From an uncultured Bacteroidales bacterium (lineage in GTDB: Bacteria > Bacteroidota > Bacteroidia > Bacteroidales > Paludibacteraceae): a stretch of DNA of 64,000 nucleotides. The DNA is taken from positions 1-64,000 of the forward strand of contig CAMUYI010000005.1 in NCBI GenBank assembly GCA_947164985.1, read 5' to 3'. The notes beneath the pieces are model-generated. The model had not been told where the DNA came from. It ran no database searches and saw only the letters and a list, made by a program, of their open reading frames with translations. Below, one piece after another: positions 41,401 through 47,955 of the stretch (its first letter is position 1; every line of letters starts with the position of its first letter). Made by a program: the position numbers and the translations under genes.

Positions 41401-43203
41401 CAAACCTGCTTCCGCTTTGTTTCTATTAAGGCTAATCAAATAGTTACCAGCAGCAAACTCATAGATATCATCATGTTTCGTGAGAGTTCCGTAGATTACT
41501 ACTTCATCTTCCACCAAAATATCCGTAACGGAAGTGATATCCTCGTCCTCTAAATATCTTCCACGGAATGCCTCTAATTGGTTTGCAGTAGTTCCATCAT
41601 CCGAAATCCAATAACTTGCATTGTGGTATTGATCAATGTTATCTTGATTCAAATTAGCCGTGCTAACTATACCAGTTGCATATACATTTTCTTTTCCTCC
41701 TAATGCATCTATAACAGCTTTTGCATCTGCAACACTATAAGGATCAGTCAAAGTACCCTCATGCTCTACAACACCAATAGTGTATTTCGCAGAACCAGCT
41801 TTGTAGTCATCATTACCTGCGAACGAAGCCGTGATTTCTGCAAAACCAACAGCCTTGATAGTAACTGCACCATTTGCTGCGACTTCTGCTACAGCAGTAT
41901 TGTTACTTTCATAACTTACAGAAAGACCATTCGGATTAGTTAATGTCGGAGCAGTAAATGCTTCGTCCAACTTTGTCAATTTCTTTTGATCTACCTCATT
42001 ATATGCCAAATCAGCCGGTTGCTTTTGATCGGGGGTATAGGAAACAACTACAGATTTAACATAAATTGCCTTTGACTTGCTTGATCCACGATCAACGCGT
42101 ACTACAATTTCACCACTGCCTGTACCGGTAAAGACATAATCCGCAGAGGTATTCGTTGCTGTTGCGCTTGCACAAGTAAATTCTGTTCCGCCAACTGTTA
42201 CAGAAATAGTTGCCGTGGCTTGTGCATCGCGAGCATTTACGACAACTTTAGCAACTTCTCCCGTGATATCCGAAGTAGCAAGTTGTACATACGTAACATT
42301 CGCGTTATTAGTACCATAGTGGATACCCGACGTTCCATCATATACTGATTCTGTTCCATCAGAAGTTACCGACCATTCTGCACCATCGTTAGCAGTACCT
42401 GAACCGCCACATGCTGCCGTGAAGATCAATTTGGATTTCTCATATGGAGAATTCACATGCACATCACAAGTTGCGGACTTAGAATTATCTGCAACAGATG
42501 TACAAGTAATAATCGCATCGCCTTTGCCTACTGCGGTCACAACTCCATCAACAACAGTTGCAACATCTTCATCATCGGAAGTCCATGTTACATTCTTATT
42601 ACTTGCATTAGCAGGCAGAACAGTTGCATTTAACTCCTGCGTCTCATCTTCATTCAAAGTAATTGCACTTTCATCAAGAGTTACACTTGCTACAGGAATC
42701 GTCTGTTGTTGTTGTGCCGCAAGCGTATAACTCATCGATTGAATACCAACTTGGTTACTTGTCGAACTGAATGTTATTTTAACAGCATTTGTACCTGTCG
42801 GGAGAGAAGAGGACGAAATAGAGAAGTTTGTTGATGTAATCTCCGTAGAAGTATATGTGCTTCCACTATTTGTCGAGTAATGTAACGTAATAGTTTGGGC
42901 TCTTGAACTCCATTGACGACATGTGAAAGAAACAGAGCTCAAACTCTTCGTATTATCACTCAACACAAATGTAACTGGGTTTCCCTTAGTAACAGGATAA
43001 TCTGTGATAGTTCCTGTTTGTTTACTTGCAGACACAAAAGTAATAGTTCCATCAGTACACGTTGTACTATGCTGAGCGTAACCACTAGTCCAGCCAGTAG
43101 AACCCATTGTGGAAAATTTGAAACTTACATCTGTCGCCCACACATTACCCACGCTGAGGAGCATGACCATCAGCAGGGAGAGAAATAGTTTTAGTTTTCT
43201 CAT
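38491..43203 (-). CDS. Giant secreted multidomain protein (1570 aa) with type IX-like tail
   Basis: Signal peptide MRKLKLFLSLLMVMLLSVGNVWA. A BIG2 Ig-like domain (~172-252: VASVTLDESAITLNEDETQELNATVLPANASNKNVTWTS) is followed by MBG/Ig-like segments (FTAPTLTNPNGLSVSYESNN) and an OB-like segment (~480-600, YWISDDGTTANQLEAFRGRYLEDEDI) like that in the secreted nuclease. Two highly similar ~160-aa units start GLAWSTDxIE. The tail VKVMINGQIFILRGEKMYDATGRLVK resembles a type IX sorting signal and is almost shared with the 2543-aa protein. No promoter lies between it and DUF4325, so it is read from the upstream operon. A surface role is inferred. Confidence 0.85.
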   Translation of the reverse strand: MRKLKLFLSLLMVMLLSVGNVWATDVSFKFSTMGSTGWTSGYAQHSTTCTDGTITFVSASKQTGTITDYPVTKGNPVTFVLSDNTKSLSSVSFTCRQWSSRAQTITLHYSTNSGSTYTSTEITSTNFSISSSSLPTGTNAVKITFSSTSNQVGIQSMSYTLAAQQQQTIPVASVTLDESAITLNEDETQELNATVLPANASNKNVTWTSDDEDVATVVDGVVTAVGKGDAIITCTSVADNSKSATCDVHVNSPYEKSKLIFTAACGGSGTANDGAEWSVTSDGTESVYDGTSGIHYGTNNANVTYVQLATSDITGEVAKVVVNARDAQATATISVTVGGTEFTCASATATNTSADYVFTGTGSGEIVVRVDRGSSKSKAIYVKSVVVSYTPDQKQPADLAYNEVDQKKLTKLDEAFTAPTLTNPNGLSVSYESNNTAVAEVAANGAVTIKAVGFAEITASFAGNDDYKAGSAKYTIGVVEHEGTLTDPYSVADAKAVIDALGGKENVYATGIVSTANLNQDNIDQYHNASYWISDDGTTANQLEAFRGRYLEDEDITSVTDILVEDEVVIYGTLTKHDDIYEFAAGNYLISLNRNKAEAGLNYAIKAIEKEINAAAFTNDLSNPNSLTVTYTSSDENLATVDENGEVTVGNEDGVVTITASTTGDATHLAGTATYTLTIVNPSLTKVTFDATLASDIAEDNDEGVTKSGINIKTSHTDGVNDQSNLISYYQCFKNANLTVTSTVGNIKKIEFVTTGGSYTSDGFAGVSNDKWTGNASEVVLTASGHQVRMSKIIVSYIPDNRSAAGLAWSTDAIELTVGDEFTAPTLQNPNSIDAAEITIESDNENLAEVNAGVVSLVADATGTATITATFNGNDDYKPAIVSYTITVNEAGLDNITFDATVDIAGTNELSITKGGFTLEFTNGAMGNGENYRLYKNQTMTLSSTDYKIKKIEFTCTTDKPIDGFADDPALDKDNNQWTGDANSVSLTASNEQVRMTLLKVYYVEDTRAASGLAWSTDEIEITLGDEFTAATLQNPNGIDASAITIESDNEYLAEVNAGVVSLVDNATGTAHITATFAGNDDYKPATISYTIIVNDPTPEIITNPTTYLNFGSVEQGATINAKNLQVTLQNVAAATVAITGEGAAAFSADPMALSASGTIIVSASSANVGTFAATLTISDNAGQATAKEISLSLTVTEPVAEDDVTGTWTLVTDASTLAAGKKIIIAQYINADGTINTMAEQRSNNRGAIESAVAGASLTPEEGTKVFTLVAVSEGIWAFQGTDNKYLCAASSGSNYLKSQETNDAEGQWSISIDTDAKATITAQGENTRKLMRYNPNNGNPIFSCYATNSTTGTLVALYMLEEDTPEPPVVNYTEVRNGLTEGWYYTMCLDKAVTAVKAGSIWRVLSKAANNKDIILEEVTGTLDAGRPYIFRAAASTLEVAYTGDAVLAPVTEGNNGLVGAFEQASIAQVATNYIIYNNALYYVNSDNVYVGANRAYLDMTGVPAYSNEPQQGNAPRRRVVMTVHGEQVATGIDAINAAEAPVKVMINGQIFILRGEKMYDATGRLVK

Positions 43204-43262
43204 AATGTTAAAATTTTAAGTTAAACAAAAAGTTAATTAATATTGTTAGTTTTGATTTGTTG
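43204..43262 (-). repeat. Leader repeat, copy A (functional, before 1570-aa gene)
   Basis: Minus strand AATATTAATTAACTTTTTGTTTAACTTAAAATTTTAACATT directly before ATG. Copies B-E follow at about 44389, 45079, 45810 and 46206, and a related form precedes the 2543-aa gene. Confidence 0.9.
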
Positions 43263-43267
43263 CTTAA

Positions 43268-43558
43268 TCATGCTACTGCCAAATGGCGACGCTTAAGAGC
43301 GGCAAGCACACATGCCGAAGCCATAGGATTTAGTCCACGAAAAGTAGTACGGCGTTTCAATTCCTCAAGAGGCATTTCCAATAACACCTTAGCGATGCAC
43401 TCATCAGCAAAAGAATTACTTACTACATTTACTCCCGTAAAATCCAATACCACGCGCTCATCTTGTTGCAAAAGCGGCAATAATCTTTCTCGTACGACTG
43501 CCCCTAATTGGCGCGTACCCAAATCCTCTCCATATTCTCTAAAAGCAAATGTTACCAT
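43268..43558 (-). CDS. STAS-like DUF4325 protein
   Basis: 96 aa. The core RVVLDFTGVNVVSNSFADECIAKVLLEMPLEELKRR matches the STAS-like DUF4325 pattern (a beta strand with Asp-Phe, then a Ser/Phe-Ala-Asp helix start). STAS-type proteins are partners of HATPase-type kinases in anti-sigma switches. It overlaps the HATPase gene by 7 bp and precedes the 1570-aa giant gene with 64 bp and no promoter between. A switch role is inferred from the pairing. Confidence 0.83.
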   Translation of the reverse strand: MVTFAFREYGEDLGTRQLGAVVRERLLPLLQQDERVVLDFTGVNVVSNSFADECIAKVLLEMPLEELKRRTTFRGLNPMASACVLAALKRRHLAVA

Positions 43559-44205
43559 AGCTGCTCTAATTCGTTGTCGTTTAAAAATAATGTATCAAAT
43601 TCATCAGTCACATCGGTACGATAAGCAACCACTTCTTGCGGATCTATTTCCTTATCGGTTTGAAGTTGCATATAAACGATTGTACCCTGCCAAAAATCAC
43701 TTTCTTTTGTTGATATGACCCCATCGATTACTTGCATTGCGTGGTTTCCGGAACGAACCTCAAACTTCAGGCCTACTTTTTGATCAAGCAATGAGGTGGC
43801 ATATAAACCAAAGCCCATCCCCGCGCCATCTGTTACGTTGTCTTCAATGCAAAGTTTTAATGCTTCTGCTTCTGATAAAGTACGATATTTCTCATTTTTT
43901 GCCAAGGATGCCTGTACCCCTATTCCATCGTCTGCAATCAGAATACTCAGTGTATGAGCCTTTTGATTATAATGCGTTAACACCGTGCCCAGTTGTTTGT
44001 CTGTGTGTATAATAACATTATCTAACATCTCATAGAAGCAATAACTAAATGCATCCAATACCGTTTTCTCAATATCCATATGTCGCATCAGGATTTGCAC
44101 CACATGTCTATAGACAGCATCAATGGTCTTCTCATCGAACACATCTATCGTCACGTCCTCCTCTGCTGCAGGAAAGTATTGTTTTATGAGACTTGATAGG
44201 TTCAT
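43552..44205 (-). CDS. GHKL/HATPase-fold ATP-binding protein
   Basis: 217 aa, soluble. The N-box is CFYEMLDNVIIHT (~59-71), the G1 box ILIADDGIGV, and the G2 box GAGMGFGLYAT, so the ATP site appears complete. There is no His-containing dimerisation domain, no sensor and no membrane segment. This suits an RsbW/SpoIIAB-like anti-sigma kinase or a related regulator working with the overlapping DUF4325 gene. Promoter at 44231-44261. No sigma factor gene is nearby. Confidence 0.83.
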   Translation of the reverse strand: MNLSSLIKQYFPAAEEDVTIDVFDEKTIDAVYRHVVQILMRHMDIEKTVLDAFSYCFYEMLDNVIIHTDKQLGTVLTHYNQKAHTLSILIADDGIGVQASLAKNEKYRTLSEAEALKLCIEDNVTDGAGMGFGLYATSLLDQKVGLKFEVRSGNHAMQVIDGVISTKESDFWQGTIVYMQLQTDKEIDPQEVVAYRTDVTDEFDTLFLNDNELEQLW

Positions 44206-44230
44206 TACTTCTTATTTCATTAATTCGCGG

Positions 44231-44261
44231 CAAAGTTACAAAATATCTTTGATATTTGCAA
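44231..44261 (-). promoter_or_regulatory. Promoter of HATPase-DUF4325-giant operon
   Basis: TAACTTTG -7 box (44231-44238) and TTGCAAATATC -33 box on the minus strand. The whole ~110-bp region recurs at 44914-45021. Confidence 0.85.
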
Positions 44262-44328
44262 ATTCTTTTGCAGTTATTTTCATTTTGTCACCAAAATCGC
44301 TGGTTTTATGAGATTCAAACCATCTTCT

Positions 44329-44388
44329 CTATCCGATGCTGAGGAGCATGACCATCAGCAGGGAGAGAAATAGTTTTAATTTTCTCAT
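44329..44388 (-). pseudogene. Signal-peptide stub, copy B
   Basis: After leader copy B (44389-44445) an ORF reads MRKLKLFLSLLMVMLLSIG then TAG. It is the signal peptide of the 1570-aa protein cut off before its cleavage site. The promoter of the HATPase operon follows directly. Confidence 0.88.
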
Positions 44389-44445
44389 AATGTTTGAGAT
44401 TTTTAGTTAAACAAAAAGTTAATTAATATTGTTTGTTATTTTGAT
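44389..44445 (-). repeat. Leader repeat, copy B
   Basis: AATATTAATTAACTTTTTGTTTAACTAAAAATCTCAAACATT followed by ATG and the signal-peptide stub. Together with the stub and promoter it forms a ~230-bp unit repeated at copy C. Confidence 0.9.
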
Positions 44446-44455
44446 TGCTTATAGT

Positions 44456-44785
44456 CTATAGTCTCGGAAGAAGAATATTCCAATTGTTTGTTATACGATT
44501 GACAACAAATCCTCCTTCACATTTATCATAGAACGCATACCAATTGGTTCTATTTCTTGTGTAGGTATATACAAACTCACCGTAACTTTCCAAACCTGCA
44601 AATGTATTCGTGCGATGAAACACTTGCTGATCTATAGTGTTTATATGATCCGCAATGTCATCAAAAATGAGATTAGCATGCTCTTCTGTTAATGCCGGAT
44701 CAATAGCATCCCCTATGCGGAATGATATCAGTCCTGCAAGGATGCGTGCTAAGTCTTCGGCCGATTGTTGTGTATATCTCAACAT
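44456..44785 (-). CDS. Small protein of a two-gene cassette, possible toxin
   Basis: 109 aa. MLRYTQQSAEDLARILAGLISFRIGDAIDPALTEEHANLIF is helical; the end FVYTYTRNRTNWYAFYDKCEGGFVVNRITNNWNILLPRL is strand-rich and rich in aromatic residues. I do not recognise the family. The start overlaps the 38-aa upstream gene by 7 bp, and the setting among toxin-antitoxin cassettes suggests a similar module, but this is only context. The next leader/stub unit follows the stop by 10 bp. Confidence 0.65.
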   Translation of the reverse strand: MLRYTQQSAEDLARILAGLISFRIGDAIDPALTEEHANLIFDDIADHINTIDQQVFHRTNTFAGLESYGEFVYTYTRNRTNWYAFYDKCEGGFVVNRITNNWNILLPRL

Positions 44786-44895
44786 GCTACTCTTGATTGA
44801 ATCAGTTGAGACATACGATAGTGCCCCAGTTCCTTAAACTCTTCCAAGGTCAAGAGTTCCTTGCTCTCTAACTCTTCTATTCTTGTTGTTTCCAT
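44779..44895 (-). CDS. 38-aa protein upstream of possible toxin
   Basis: METTRIEELESKELLTLEEFKELGHYRMSQLIQSRVAC, too short for the ORF track. It is acidic and helical, starts 28 bp after a clear promoter and overlaps the next start by 7 bp. It could be a small antitoxin or the remnant of a longer one. No family recognised. Confidence 0.62.
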   Translation of the reverse strand: METTRIEELESKELLTLEEFKELGHYRMSQLIQSRVAC

Positions 44896-44922
44896 ATGAT
44901 TTTTAGATTTTCAATTCCGCGG

Positions 44923-44953
44923 CAAAGTTACAAAATATCTTTGATATTTGCAA
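44923..44953 (-). promoter_or_regulatory. Promoter of the 38-aa/109-aa cassette
   Basis: TAACTTTG -7 box (44923-44930) and TTGCAAATATC -33 box, identical to the promoter at 44231. Confidence 0.85.
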
Positions 44954-45021
44954 ATTCTTTTGCAGTTATTTTCATTTTGTCACTAAAATCGCTGTTTTTA
45001 TGAGTTTCTAAACCATCTTCT

Positions 45022-45078
45022 CTATCCCACGCTGAGGACGGCCATCAGCTGGGAGAGAAATAGTTTTAGTTTTCTCAT
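45022..45078 (-). pseudogene. Signal-peptide stub, copy C
   Basis: MRKLKLFLSQLMAVLSVG then TAG at the same position as copy B, preceded by leader copy C (45079-45122) and followed by the copied promoter. Confidence 0.88.
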
Positions 45079-45122
45079 AATGTTAAAATTTTTAAAGTTA
45101 AACAAAAAGTTAATTAATATTG
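45079..45122 (-). repeat. Leader repeat, copy C
   Basis: AATATTAATTAACTTTTTGTTTAACTTTAAAAATTTTAACATT, the form nearest to functional copy A. Confidence 0.9.
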
Positions 45123-45134
45123 ATTGTTTTAATA

Positions 45135-45680
45135 TTATTTCTTACTTTTTTTGACTTTATGCTTGATCTTAACAACAGCCAAATTCAATTCAATCTCTGT
45201 TTCTGTCTCCGTTGTATCCAATTGCGTCCCAAGCACCTCACCAATTAGTTCTCCGCTACGATGCAGAAGGTTCTTCTTCTGAGTTTCATCTTCTGCTACG
45301 GCAACTGCCTGCATCGTGCGAGCCAATTCACGCAACTGAACAAAAGTATCAATAATGGCTATTGTCGTTTGAGTAGCACGCTCGCTCTTCAATATAGTTG
45401 CCAACATGTACAAACCACTCTCCGTAAAGGCTGTTGGCGCATTTCGTCTTCCACCCCAACTTGAGATCAAAATTTTTGATTTCAAGTCCGCAATCTCTTG
45501 ATTATCAAGCCTTATCAGATATTCATTAGGAAACTTATCCGGGTTATTCTTCACAGCCTGATTTACGACACGGGTCTCAACACCATACAACAGGGCGACA
45601 TCGGAATCCAGAATAACCTGCTTTCCGCGAAGGAGTATTATCTTGTCCTTGACTTGTTCGTATTTAACAATCTGCGCCAT
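45135..45680 (-). CDS. ORF6N domain protein
   Basis: 181 aa. The ORF6N domain spans ~8-95: KDKIILLRGKQVILDSDVALLYGVETRVVNQAVKNNPDKFPNEYLIRLDNQEIADLKSK and GGRRNAPTAFTESGLYMLATILKSERA. The rest is helical with a Lys-rich end. These proteins are DNA-binding and related to phage antirepressors; chromosomal copies are common in Bacteroidota. No own promoter is visible between it and the truncated toxin upstream, so it may depend on read-through. Confidence 0.9.
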   Translation of the reverse strand: MAQIVKYEQVKDKIILLRGKQVILDSDVALLYGVETRVVNQAVKNNPDKFPNEYLIRLDNQEIADLKSKILISSWGGRRNAPTAFTESGLYMLATILKSERATQTTIAIIDTFVQLRELARTMQAVAVAEDETQKKNLLHRSGELIGEVLGTQLDTTETETEIELNLAVVKIKHKVKKSKK

Positions 45681-45722
45681 GTTATAGTTGTTCGTTTATT
45701 ATGAGTTTCTATACCATCTCCC

Positions 45723-45809
45723 CTATCCGATACTGAGGACGGCCATCAGCAGACAGGCGAAAAATAGTTTTAATTGTCTTAGCCCCTACGAGGCACGATT
45801 ATTACTCAT
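45723..45809 (-). pseudogene. Signal-peptide stub, copy D (interrupted)
   Basis: Leader copy D (45810-45852) is followed by ATGAG, then about 28 foreign bases with a stop (reading MSNNRAS then TAG), then the degraded signal-peptide sequence with CTGATGGCCGTCCTCAGTATCGGATAG. The usual promoter after the stub is missing. Confidence 0.75.
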
Positions 45810-45864
45810 AATGTTTGAGATTTTTAGTTAAACAAAAAGTTAATTAATATTGATTGTTTTGTTA

Positions 45865-46014
45865 TTACAATAAATCGGAATGTGTCCCTGTACGCATAAA
45901 TAACAGAGTCAGTTGTGTATCATTTTGCTGCCAAATCATTAACCAATTTGGTTCTATATGACACTCCCAACAATTAGCATAATCCTCGGATAGTGTACAT
46001 CTCAACCTAAGATT
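45865..46014 (-). pseudogene. Truncated YafQ-family toxin
   Basis: Minus-strand frame NLRLRCTLSEDYANCWECHIEPNWLMIWQQNDTQLTLLFMRTGTHSDLL is the C-terminal half of a YafQ-type mRNA interferase (WECHIxPxW, RTGTHSDL). The frame is closed by TGA inside the antitoxin gene and has no start codon, so about 45 N-terminal residues are gone. Remnant of a DinJ/YafQ-like module. Confidence 0.82.
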
Positions 46015-46205
46015 TGACGAAACATATCATCTACACTATCAGCCTTGTAAATACGTCCCATGCGCACATCTTCCAAAGCAGCATCGATACCTTTGCGACG
46101 ACGCGGTTTCAATCGCTCTGTTATCACACCAAGCGAACTTAAATACAGAAACAGACTCTGTCCCGCTTGCGTTCTCTCATTAATATGTACTGCGTATGTT
46201 GCCAT
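46002..46205 (-). CDS. RelB/DinJ-like antitoxin, partner of truncated YafQ
   Basis: 67 aa. MATYAVHINERTQAGQSLFLYLSSLGVITERL has a short strand and helix, and YKADSVDDMFRQILG is a typical antitoxin end that wraps a toxin. Its N-terminus is very like that of the intact antitoxin at 46597 (MATYAMTIDERSTQGRALLTYLGTL), so the two share descent. It follows leader copy E directly, with the ATG in the position of the giant protein start. Its toxin is now only a fragment. Confidence 0.8.
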   Translation of the reverse strand: MATYAVHINERTQAGQSLFLYLSSLGVITERLKPRRRKGIDAALEDVRMGRIYKADSVDDMFRQILG

Positions 46206-46252
46206 AATATGTTTGAGATTTTTAGTTAAACAAAAATGTTAATTAATATTGA
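46206..46252 (-). repeat. Leader repeat, copy E
   Basis: AATCAATATTAATTAACATTTTTGTTTAACTAAAAATCTCAAACATATT directly before the ATG of the antitoxin gene. Here the leader serves a cassette gene instead of the signal peptide. Confidence 0.88.
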
Positions 46253-46255
46253 TTG

Positions 46256-46606
46256 TTAGCTTTGTTGCTTTTTTCTTCTAAGCGGTCGAACAATACTTCT
46301 CCGTTTTCTCGGATTCATACTGCAATCCCATATAGCTTGTATTGAACAAATGTCATTTTCGTATAAATAGTAAATTCTATATGTGCGTTTGCTCCAACGG
46401 ATAATTAGATAATAGTACTGCGTGTCCGGTGTTGAGAACTCATTATCTTTAATTCCCATCGTTGGAAAATTTCCCAATCGCTCAACATCATCCATTATCA
46501 AATCCCGAAGCCCCAAGGCAACGACTTCAGAAGCATTGTCTCGATAATAGTCGAACAGACTCTTTAAGTGCCGCTTGGCAAGTGTTTGCCACCTTATCAA
46601 AGCCAT
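46256..46606 (-). CDS. RelE/ParE-family toxin
   Basis: 116 aa. MALIRWQTLAKRHLKSLFDYYRDNASEVVALGLRDLIMDDVERLGNFPTMG is a ParE-like helical start; YYYLIIRWSKRTYRIYYLYENDICSIQAIWDCSMNPRK is the strand-rich end with the Tyr-Arg-Ile-Tyr-Tyr strand. It overlaps the antitoxin gene by 10 bp, the normal layout. Members either block gyrase or cut mRNA; which one applies cannot be told here. The gene appears intact. Confidence 0.86.
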   Translation of the reverse strand: MALIRWQTLAKRHLKSLFDYYRDNASEVVALGLRDLIMDDVERLGNFPTMGIKDNEFSTPDTQYYYLIIRWSKRTYRIYYLYENDICSIQAIWDCSMNPRKRRSIVRPLRRKKQQS

Positions 46607-46827
46607 GATGCCATCTCCCGCTTAAAGTCCTCATGAGATGTACCCAAACCTTTGCGAGCCTCAGCCGCTGATTCTGCCAACATTGCTTTCATCTCCTCTT
46701 TCGAAAATTGGCACGGAGCGACACCACGGGTTAGCGGTTGCAACTTAATATTCAGCGTCCCTAAATACGTCAACAAGGCTCTTCCTTGTGTAGAACGCTC
46801 ATCAATTGTCATTGCGTATGTTGCCAT
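46597..46827 (-). CDS. Antitoxin of the ParE-like module
   Basis: 76 aa. MATYAMTIDERSTQGRALLTYLGTLNIKLQPLT with a C-terminal helix EEMKAMLAESAAEARKGLGTSHEDFKREMASWL. It is first in the pair and overlaps the toxin. A 17-bp palindrome, 36 bp upstream of the start, is a candidate site for autoregulation. Paralogous to the antitoxin at 46002. Confidence 0.82.
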   Translation of the reverse strand: MATYAMTIDERSTQGRALLTYLGTLNIKLQPLTRGVAPCQFSKEEMKAMLAESAAEARKGLGTSHEDFKREMASWL

Positions 46828-46863
46828 AATATTATATTGTTATTCAGTTTTTTACAGATATGT

Positions 46864-46880
46864 GGTCAAAAATTTTGACC
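46864..46880. promoter_or_regulatory. Palindrome upstream of antitoxin gene
   Basis: GGTCAAAAATTTTGACC, an 8-bp inverted repeat around a central A. The position suits a toxin-antitoxin operator. No clear -7 box is seen nearby. Confidence 0.6.
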
Positions 46881-46922
46881 GGATTTCTTTTTAGTCAAAA
46901 ATCACCAACAATGATCCAAAAA

Positions 46923-47780
46923 TTAATTATTTTCATCCTCTCCTTCAAACGGTAACTCATCTGGCGGCAATGTAAAATTAACGGCACGCTGATTAGAAAT
47001 AACCGTGTCTCCCAATTCTTGCTCTAATTGTTCACGAGCCACATGCGCCACATTACCTCCGCGTCGAGCCACATCGGCATTCTCAGCAAATCCCTGTGGG
47101 TTCTCGCGTCGGCTCAACTCGGTTGCTGCAGCCTCGGCCAAACCATTGAGCATCAACTCCACGTTTGTCATATTATCTCGCAAGTTCTCCTTACGAAGAC
47201 CTTTATATTCCTTGTACGCACGAGTGGACATCCCGCTCCAGGCCATCGAGATGATATCCGTCAATAGAGCGAAATCTCTACTCTCTTCCATTCCGCCCCT
47301 CTGCCATTCGTCTGTCAGTTCTTTACGAATCTCTATGGTCTTTATACGTTGATTGATCCACTCCTCCGAGTATCCCAGACGACGATAGTCCTTAATAGCC
47401 TGATCTATGCTCTGCTCCGGATCCTGCAACTGATCCAACCTTTGCCGTCCCACAGCAGCCAGCCATAACTTGAACGGCTCCGCTTTCTTGCTTGGAACAG
47501 ACTGTATCAAACGGAAAACCTGTTCTGTATCAGCTACATCAGTAAGACGTAGCTTGCCATCCGGAGCGGGTAATTTCAACTGTACGATTTTTTCGTACAC
47601 TTCACTTCCTTCCGCTTCCAACTTGCGTTTAAGGTCGCTCCAATAGCGGCGAGGATTCTCGCTATCCGTCAGGACCTTAATCACATCAACTACCGAGAAG
47701 AAGTATTTCTCCTTCTCTGCATCCCAGACATAGCGAACTTGCTTCCCTTCGAATAATTGTATTTTATTATTCTCTTCCAT
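46923..47780 (-). CDS. BRO-family N-terminal domain protein
   Basis: 285 aa from the ATG giving MEENNKIQLFEGKQVRYVWDAEKEKYFFSVVDVIKVLTDSENPRRYWSDLKRKL; the track TTG start is rejected. This is a Bro-N domain, as in phage antirepressors and chromosomal relatives in Bacteroidota, with QLKLPAPDGKLRLTDVADTEQVFRLIQSVPSKKAEPFKLWLAAVG. The C-terminal part is helical with an acidic end LPPDELPFEGEDENN. Probably a DNA-binding regulator; target unknown. The promoter lies about 165 nt upstream, with a terminator-like hairpin in the leader. Confidence 0.88.
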   Translation of the reverse strand: MEENNKIQLFEGKQVRYVWDAEKEKYFFSVVDVIKVLTDSENPRRYWSDLKRKLEAEGSEVYEKIVQLKLPAPDGKLRLTDVADTEQVFRLIQSVPSKKAEPFKLWLAAVGRQRLDQLQDPEQSIDQAIKDYRRLGYSEEWINQRIKTIEIRKELTDEWQRGGMEESRDFALLTDIISMAWSGMSTRAYKEYKGLRKENLRDNMTNVELMLNGLAEAAATELSRRENPQGFAENADVARRGGNVAHVAREQLEQELGDTVISNQRAVNFTLPPDELPFEGEDENN

Positions 47781-47797
47781 TCTCAATCATAAACGAA

Positions 47798-47831
47798 AAA
47801 GAAACAAAACCGTATAGTGGTTCTGTTTCTT
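47798..47831 (-). terminator. Terminator-like hairpin in the BRO gene leader
   Basis: On the minus strand AAAGAAACAGAACC-ACTATAC-GGTTTTGTTTCTTT followed by TTTTT. It lies about 20 bp before the start codon and after the promoter, so it may act as an attenuator. Confidence 0.72.
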
Positions 47832-47955
47832 TATAGCGTATCAAGCCTATCTGCGGTCGTGAGGCCGGAGGTAAAATACTGATATGCTGTCGTTTGATTC
47901 ATCATAAAGTAGTGTCTTAACCGTTGGTACTTATGGTGTATTCAAAAATCCGGTG

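Noticed and set aside
38455-42730. Plus-strand ORFs inside the 1570-aa giant gene
   Set aside because: They are antisense to a continuous, domain-rich reading frame and show no recognisable protein sequence.
43204-46252. Integron with attC-like sites
   Set aside because: The repeated units are direct copies of a leader and signal peptide rather than imperfect palindromic attC sites, and no integron integrase is present. The only tyrosine recombinase in the window is a housekeeping XerD.
45135-47780. Prophage, suggested by ORF6N and BRO proteins
   Set aside because: No structural, packaging, lysis or integrase genes; both families are common on Bacteroidota chromosomes.
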